A stretch of 8,972 nucleotides of DNA, from positions 1 to 8,972 of the forward strand of contig CALBOC010000324.1 in NCBI GenBank assembly GCA_937896705.1, in the 5' to 3' direction. Below, piece after piece: positions 5,379 to 8,972 of the stretch. Position 1 is the stretch's first letter, and every line of letters begins with the position of its first letter. The notes beneath the pieces were generated by a model. It searched no databases. It was given only the letters and a program-made list of their open reading frames with translations, and was not told where the DNA came from. The stretch is from an uncultured Micrococcaceae bacterium. GTDB lineage: Bacteria; Actinomycetota; Actinomycetes; Actinomycetales; Micrococcaceae. Made by a program: the position numbers and the translations under genes.

Positions 5379-7856
5379 TTAGTTGTTGCCACGATTCTGG
5401 CCCGGTCCTTTGCCGTTGCCACTGTTCTGGCCTGGAGCGCTACCGCTATTACTGTTCGGGCCGTTTCCGTTATTCTTGCCTGGTCCGTTACCGTTCCCGC
5501 TGTTTTCACCGGGTGCGCTGCCACTGTTTTGGCCAGGGCCGTTCCCATTGCCGCTATTTTGGCCCGGTGCACTACCGTTGTTGTTGCCGGGACCGTTTCC
5601 GTTGCCCGGGTGCTCATCTTTCTCGTCAGCTTCAACAACAGTGATGACGCGTTCGACTTCGGTCTCATTACCGGCATCGTCCGCGACGCGGTAGGTTAGC
5701 GTGTATTCGCCGGCTTGGTCGGTATCGACTTCACCGTCAACTTCAACATCATCCGTGGTGAGGGTTGCACAGTCATCAGACAATTCGATCTCGGCCAGTG
5801 GATCGAACGCACCGCCGGCTTCCACCGTGTTCTCACCTGAGATGAGGATCTCTGGTGCGGTGTGGTCCCGCAGCAGCTCAACTTTGTCGACCACGGTACC
5901 GTCGAGTTCAACAGTGTTGGTGGTGACGGTGCACTGGTTCACCTCAACACCGGTGATGTTCTGTTCGCGCTGCTGGTCCCGGAAGCGTGGTTGGAAGCCG
6001 TCACGGTATTCGCTGACGTCTTTGAGGTTGTAGTATTTTGAACCGCTGGACGAGTTAGCCGTGACGAACAGCGTTTGGCCTTCTTCAGGAGTCACGCGCA
6101 CGTGGGTGCCATCTTCAAGCCGTGGGCTGGAGTCGCGACCTTCGTACCCGAGGTTGAGTCCGTCGGTTGGTTCAGGAGTTTCGATGACCTCCCCATCAGC
6201 GTTCACAATAGCTTCGGAGGCGGCAGGATCAACCTGGTTACCTTCGGAATCGATCAGGAAACTGCGAGAGTACGAGTGATCGTGACCGGTCAAGACCACG
6301 TCGATATCGAGATCATTGATGATCGGGCCGAGACCGTCACGAATTTCATTGGTGGTACCCGAAGTCGAGTGGTTTGCCACGCTGTAGAGCGGACGGTGGA
6401 AGGTCAACATGGTCCACTGTGCGTCGTCACCATGCTCGGCGATGGTGGTTTCCAAGAATTCGCGGTGGTCATCCCAGTTGCGGTGTTCGGTGCTGATGTT
6501 CAGATGCAGCACATCGTTGTATTTGAACCAGTAGCTGCCCCGAGTTGGATCGTAGTCAGCCATGTTCGGCTGGTTGTAGTGCTGACCGTAGAGATCCTGT
6601 GGGGTGGAGCGGTTGAAGTCGTGATTGCCAAGCGTTGCAGCCAGCGGTTGGGTGCGCATTTGTTCGGGGGCAATAAAGGCGAGATACTCAGCGGCATTGC
6701 CCGCGTAGGTTTCGACCTGGTCGCCAGCCGAGTGAATGTACTGGGACTCTGGGAACAGGTTGTCGTTGGCGTCCAGGGCGGCCTGCCAGCCAGCGCCGTC
6801 GCGTTCAATATTGCCAGACGAGCCAATCTGCGGGTCACCGAAGAACGTAAAGGTGTGCTCGACGTCGTCTGGGTAAACCTCGAACTGTTCGACCTCCGAC
6901 CAGGAGCCTTCGTCGGAGCCCACACGGTAGCTATAGGTACCCGGGGTCAGATCCGACATGGTGGCCTGCACATACTGCTTGCCGGGATGGGCACTATCGC
7001 CTTGTTCGGTAGCCTCAATGGTCGTGGCATCGGCTGGCATGGAGTCGTGTGCACCGGCAGCGAGTTGTACGGATTCCGCGACGCCGGAGTCGGTCAGCCA
7101 GGAGAGGCGACGCTCCGAAGGATCAGCGCCCATCTGAAGCAGTTGCGCTGTTTGGCCTTCAGGTTCGATAATTTCCAGGTTGAGGTGTTCGAGACCGAAG
7201 TAAATATCGGAGCTACCAGCACGGCCCTGGTGCAGCTGGACGGCGATCGTGTTTTCGCCATCTTCTAGCAGCTCTTCGTCAATGACGAATTGGCCCTGGC
7301 GGGGAGCAGAACTGTTAGAACCGCCGTAGACCATGTTGCGATCTTCGCCGTCTTCGGTGAAGGGGAGCTCGTCGTCATGGAAGCCATCGACGCGCTCGCC
7401 GTTGACGTAGACGATTGCGGCGTCGTCGTAGCGGACTGCGCCGGTGATGACTGCTTCATCGTCGATCTCGTCGGTGTTGACGGTGAAATCGGAGCGGAAG
7501 AAGAAGGCTTCAATGTTATCGCTGGTGCCTTCGTAGTACTGGTTCAGCAGGTTGTCTGGCAAGTAGCCGCCGCTGAGTTCGGTGAGTTGGCCGCGTAGGG
7601 CGCCGAAGCTTCCGGCAGCTTCTGACCAGTTCGAGTCGTCAAACTCTGGGGCGGCCCAATCCGTGCGAGCGGGCAGACCATTGGATGGGTCTGTGCCGTC
7701 ATCTAGGTAGCGCCATGTGGCATCTGCATCGAGCAGCGTTTCGGGCTCTGCGTCAGTTTCTGGATTCGCTTGAGCTGGTGCGATGAGCACCAGGCCGGAT
7801 GCCGTGAGCCCAAGGGTTAGGGCCGAAGCCGGCAGCCAGCGTGAGATGCGAGTCAA
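5379..7856 (-). CDS. Secreted metallophosphoesterase with PAP-like, Ig-like and Gly/Asn-rich regions
   Basis: An 825-residue exported phosphatase. Seen in order: signal peptide 1-30 (AQA cleavage); a jelly-roll-like carbohydrate-binding-type region (about 40-230) with VRYDDAAIVYVNG; a fibronectin-like purple-acid-phosphatase N-domain (about 236-328); and the calcineurin-like metallophosphoesterase core (about 333-600) with metal-ligand motifs GDPQ (340-343), GDQVE (378-382), GNHD (410-413), His487 in TFHRP and GHDHSY (524-529). A DUF5011/Ig-like domain (about 665-742) follows, then a repetitive Gly/Asn/Pro tail (749-825). No LPxTG anchor is present. It probably releases phosphate from organic phosphates outside the cell; the true substrate is unknown. 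The start is TTG, seven bases after a perfect GGAGGTGA (7864-7871); no ATG competes. An apparent PHO box upstream suggests induction by phosphate starvation. The long antisense frame inside it is a shadow. Confidence 0.93.
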   Translation of the reverse strand: MTRISRWLPASALTLGLTASGLVLIAPAQANPETDAEPETLLDADATWRYLDDGTDPSNGLPARTDWAAPEFDDSNWSEAAGSFGALRGQLTELSGGYLPDNLLNQYYEGTSDNIEAFFFRSDFTVNTDEIDDEAVITGAVRYDDAAIVYVNGERVDGFHDDELPFTEDGEDRNMVYGGSNSSAPRQGQFVIDEELLEDGENTIAVQLHQGRAGSSDIYFGLEHLNLEIIEPEGQTAQLLQMGADPSERRLSWLTDSGVAESVQLAAGAHDSMPADATTIEATEQGDSAHPGKQYVQATMSDLTPGTYSYRVGSDEGSWSEVEQFEVYPDDVEHTFTFFGDPQIGSSGNIERDGAGWQAALDANDNLFPESQYIHSAGDQVETYAGNAAEYLAFIAPEQMRTQPLAATLGNHDFNRSTPQDLYGQHYNQPNMADYDPTRGSYWFKYNDVLHLNISTEHRNWDDHREFLETTIAEHGDDAQWTMLTFHRPLYSVANHSTSGTTNEIRDGLGPIINDLDIDVVLTGHDHSYSRSFLIDSEGNQVDPAASEAIVNADGEVIETPEPTDGLNLGYEGRDSSPRLEDGTHVRVTPEEGQTLFVTANSSSGSKYYNLKDVSEYRDGFQPRFRDQQREQNITGVEVNQCTVTTNTVELDGTVVDKVELLRDHTAPEILISGENTVEAGGAFDPLAEIELSDDCATLTTDDVEVDGEVDTDQAGEYTLTYRVADDAGNETEVERVITVVEADEKDEHPGNGNGPGNNNGSAPGQNSGNGNGPGQNSGSAPGENSGNGNGPGKNNGNGPNSNSGSAPGQNSGNGKGPGQNRGNN
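5382..5606 (-). repeat. Tandem repeat encoding the Gly/Asn/Pro tail
   Basis: The last 75 residues of the phosphatase are built on an 18-residue (54-bp) unit of the form GNGNGPGxNxGSAPGxNS, present about three times, with one copy extended by an extra GNGPNSNS-type piece and a truncated last copy. The DNA copies have drifted at synonymous positions. The segment is hydrophilic and likely disordered; a role as a cell-wall spacer or attachment tail is a guess. Confidence 0.85.
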
Positions 7857-7863
7857 GGTAAAG

Positions 7864-7871
7864 TCACCTCC
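7864..7871 (-). promoter_or_regulatory. Ribosome binding site GGAGGTGA deciding a TTG start
   Basis: GGAGGTGA, a full match to the anti-Shine-Dalgarno complement, lies seven bases upstream of the TTG at 7856. The signal peptide begins directly at that TTG (MTRISRW), so the rare start codon is well supported. Confidence 0.85.
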
Positions 7872-7926
7872 GGGTGATGAGTGTTGAAGTACGACGCAGT
7901 TACCATGACAGTTTCGGTTGAATGCC

Positions 7927-7932
7927 AGACTA
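7927..7932 (-). promoter_or_regulatory. Candidate -10 box of the phosphatase gene
   Basis: TAGTCT on the minus strand fits TANNNT. No recognisable -35 sits 16-18 bases upstream; instead the putative PHO box ends 24 bases away, as would suit an activator-dependent promoter. The leader would be about 64 bases. Confidence 0.35.
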
Positions 7933-7956
7933 TTTGCGAGCCAACTGTAGGGCGCT

Positions 7957-7978
7957 CCGAAGTGAACGGCAGGTTACC
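7957..7978 (-). promoter_or_regulatory. Putative PHO box (PhoP-type 11-bp direct repeat)
   Basis: On the minus strand GGTAACCTGCC (7968-7978) is followed directly by GTTCACTTCGG (7957-7967). Known: Streptomyces PhoP binds tandem 11-bp units of the form G(G/T)TCAYYYR(G/C)G. The two units here match at about 9 and 10 of 11 positions by my count. Weaker units may flank them in phase at 7979-7989 and 7946-7956. The site lies about 100-120 bases upstream of a secreted phosphatase, exactly where PhoP control would be expected. Confidence 0.5.
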
Positions 7979-8081
7979 TGGGGCTGAGCTCTATGCGGGA
8001 TGAATGAGTCGCCTGTCGAGGATTTGCGATTACCTTCACCGCCTCAGGGTGTGATGTGATTCGCTTAATTCGGAGCCAAAT

Positions 8082-8108
8082 GTAACAGGATGATAACGAA
8101 TCTATAAC
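8082..8108 (+). promoter_or_regulatory. Putative GlnR-like operator upstream of ectA
   Basis: GTAAC (8082-8086), ATAAC (8093-8097) and ATAAC (8104-8108) are each separated by six bases, giving an 11-bp period. Known: actinobacterial GlnR boxes have the form GTnAC-N6-GaAAC repeated, and GlnR control of ectABCD has been reported in Streptomyces coelicolor. The first element fits the GTnAC half; the others match only AAC of the second half. TATAAC at 8103-8108 could also serve as a -10 box. It lies 137 bases before the first ectA start. Confidence 0.35.
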
Positions 8109-8125
8109 GAAATAATCTCGCTGGA

Positions 8126-8147
8126 CTGATCAGGAGCTGATCAACTG
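8126..8147 (+). repeat. TGATCA direct repeat upstream of ectA
   Basis: CTGATCA occurs at 8126-8132 and again at 8137-8143, an exact 11-bp period that is in phase with the GTAAC/ATAAC elements to the left. TGATCA is itself a palindrome, so the pair could also form a hairpin or bind a dimeric regulator. Confidence 0.5.
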
Positions 8148-8239
8148 GGATGCTTGAAACCCGCTCCATCATGCGGATGCGGGGGATTCGAGGCATCGCT
8201 TTTCCGCGGATTGAGCGCGATGCGCTCGGGTTGAGGCGG

Positions 8240-8267
8240 TTGATATGACCGATCAGTTCGCTAATGT
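8240..8267 (+). promoter_or_regulatory. Possible promoter overlapping the ectA 5' end
   Basis: TTGATA (8240-8245, five of six matches to TTGACA) and TAATGT (8262-8267) are 16 bases apart, and the -10 ends seven bases before an in-frame ATG at 8275. If used, the transcript would begin at that ATG and EctA would be leaderless and ten residues shorter. Confidence 0.4.
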
Positions 8268-8832
8268 AGAGCGCATGCATCGTTCCACCAATGAGAACAA
8301 TCATTCTGATTTCGTTATCGATCTGCGGCCGCCGAGGCTGGCCGATGGCGCCGACCTCTGGCGTCTGACCCGAGATACCGGGGTGTTAGATCTCAACTCT
8401 TCCTACCAGTATCTGCTGTGGTGTCGCGATTTTGCTGCCACCAGCGTGGTAGGTGTTGCCGACGACGGTCGCCTGATGGGGTTCATCACGGGCTTCTTAC
8501 GCCCAGATGAGCCCACCACGTTGATGGTGTGGCAGGTCGCTGTCGATGCCGCAGCACGCGGCCGCGGGCTGGCCAGCCGAATGCTGGACTACCTGGTCGA
8601 AACCACCGGTGTTGAGCATCTCGAGACGACCGTGACCGATGACAATGCCGCATCCAAAGCGATGTTTGCTTCGCTGGCTCAGCGCCACGAGGCCGAGCAC
8701 ACCGTGACCCCATTGTTTACTCCGGAGCTATACCCGGATGGTCACGAGACCGAATACTTACACCGGATTGGCCCGTTAGTGCCTGAACTACTGCGCCAGC
8801 GGCAAGCAGCACAACTGGCCGGCGTCGAATAA
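8245..8832 (+). CDS. ectA: L-2,4-diaminobutyrate N-acetyltransferase
   Basis: EctA transfers acetyl from acetyl-CoA to the 4-amino group of L-2,4-diaminobutyrate, the second step of ectoine synthesis; it is cytoplasmic. Seen in the 195-residue form: the family signature LDLNSSYQYLLWCRDF (48-63), the GNAT acetyl-CoA-binding region VWQVAVDAAARGRGLA (95-110) with its RGxGxA-type loop, ETTVTDDNAASKAMF (127-141), and a C-terminal substrate region including DGHETEYLHRIGP. Two starts are possible: ATG 8245, eight bases after GAGG (8233-8236), or ATG 8275, which fits a leaderless promoter. Conservation begins only at about residue 22, so either works. ectB follows after 78 bases on the same strand with no terminator seen, as in standard ectABC operons. 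Expected to be induced by salt stress. Confidence 0.95.
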   Translation: MTDQFANVERMHRSTNENNHSDFVIDLRPPRLADGADLWRLTRDTGVLDLNSSYQYLLWCRDFAATSVVGVADDGRLMGFITGFLRPDEPTTLMVWQVAVDAAARGRGLASRMLDYLVETTGVEHLETTVTDDNAASKAMFASLAQRHEAEHTVTPLFTPELYPDGHETEYLHRIGPLVPELLRQRQAAQLAGVE

Positions 8833-8910
8833 CTTTCCCCACTTTTTCAAACTTTGTCGCGTAGCTTCACTGCGCCCAAAAACCTGAGCAAAACCCTGAA
8901 AGGAATCCTC

Positions 8911-8972
8911 ATGGATACCACTATTTTCGAAACCACCGAATCTGAAGTACGCAGCTACTGCCGCAGCTGGCC
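8911..8972 (+). CDS. ectB: L-2,4-diaminobutyrate transaminase, N-terminus (partial)
   Basis: Only the first 20 codons are in the window. They read MDTTIFETTESEVRSYCRSW, which carries the F-x-x-x-ESEVRSYCR start typical of EctB. EctB is a pyridoxal-phosphate enzyme converting aspartate semialdehyde and glutamate to L-2,4-diaminobutyrate, the first step of ectoine synthesis. The ATG follows GAAAGGA (8898-8904) by six bases. Position right after ectA confirms the call; the catalytic part lies beyond the window. Confidence 0.9.
   Translation, partial: MDTTIFETTESEVRSYCRSW

Noticed and set aside
5379..5606. Repeats in the phosphatase tail as a CRISPR-like array
   Set aside because: The repeats are in frame, encode a regular Gly/Asn/Pro motif and have no unique spacers.
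6075..7268. Plus-strand open frame of 397 codons
   Set aside because: It lies wholly antisense to the metallophosphoesterase, whose domains and catalytic motifs are clear. It has no family motif or ribosome site and is a codon-bias shadow.
8050..8066. TGTGATGTGAT as a CRP/GlxR site
   Set aside because: The left half fits TGTGA, but the right half-site TCACA is missing.
8213..8227. GAGCGC-GAT-GCGCTC hairpin before ectA as a terminator or riboswitch
   Set aside because: It is only six pairs with a three-base loop, without a T-run or wider conserved structure; probably incidental.

Overview
The window looks like a chromosomal segment of a moderately GC-rich actinobacterium, probably a salt-tolerant member of the Micrococcales. 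That is inferred from gene style: strong AGGAGG-type ribosome sites mixed with apparently leaderless starts, a TTG-started secreted phosphatase, Smr and RibD_C proteins of actinobacterial type, and an ectoine cluster. No ribosomal RNA or other firm taxonomic marker is present.

Layout, left to right. Bases 1-345 hold a decayed IS110-family transposase (frameshift plus internal deletion) carrying a long perfect inverted repeat. A small secreted protein (minus strand) ends inside this remnant. Bases 759-1543 are a scar-like region with one doubtful small ORF and one coding-like fragment. Bases 1544-3143 are a tight three-gene minus-strand operon: a RibD_C/dihydrofolate-reductase-like protein, an antibiotic-biosynthesis-monooxygenase-fold protein and a second RibD_C protein, with a recognisable promoter at 3190-3217. 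On the plus strand follow a DedA-family membrane protein, a third RibD_C protein and a stand-alone Smr-domain protein; the first two appear to be leaderless. A strong hairpin at 5281-5319 separates these from a large convergent secreted metallophosphoesterase (825 aa, minus strand) with a Gly/Asn/Pro repeat tail. The right end starts the ectoine pathway: ectA complete, and ectB cut by the window edge.

How the parts may work together. The RibD_C-ABM-RibD_C operon reads like a small redox or detoxification unit of unknown substrate. The phosphatase probably scavenges phosphate outside the cell, and an 11-bp direct repeat resembling a PhoP (PHO) box lies upstream of it. EctA and EctB supply the first steps of ectoine synthesis for osmoprotection. 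A run of 11-bp-spaced GTAAC/ATAAC elements upstream of ectA resembles a GlnR operator, which would link osmolyte production to nitrogen status. I did not find a clearly new defence or mobile system. The most unusual items are the three-gene oxidoreductase operon, the two candidate operators around 7957-8143 and the inverted repeat in the IS110 remnant.
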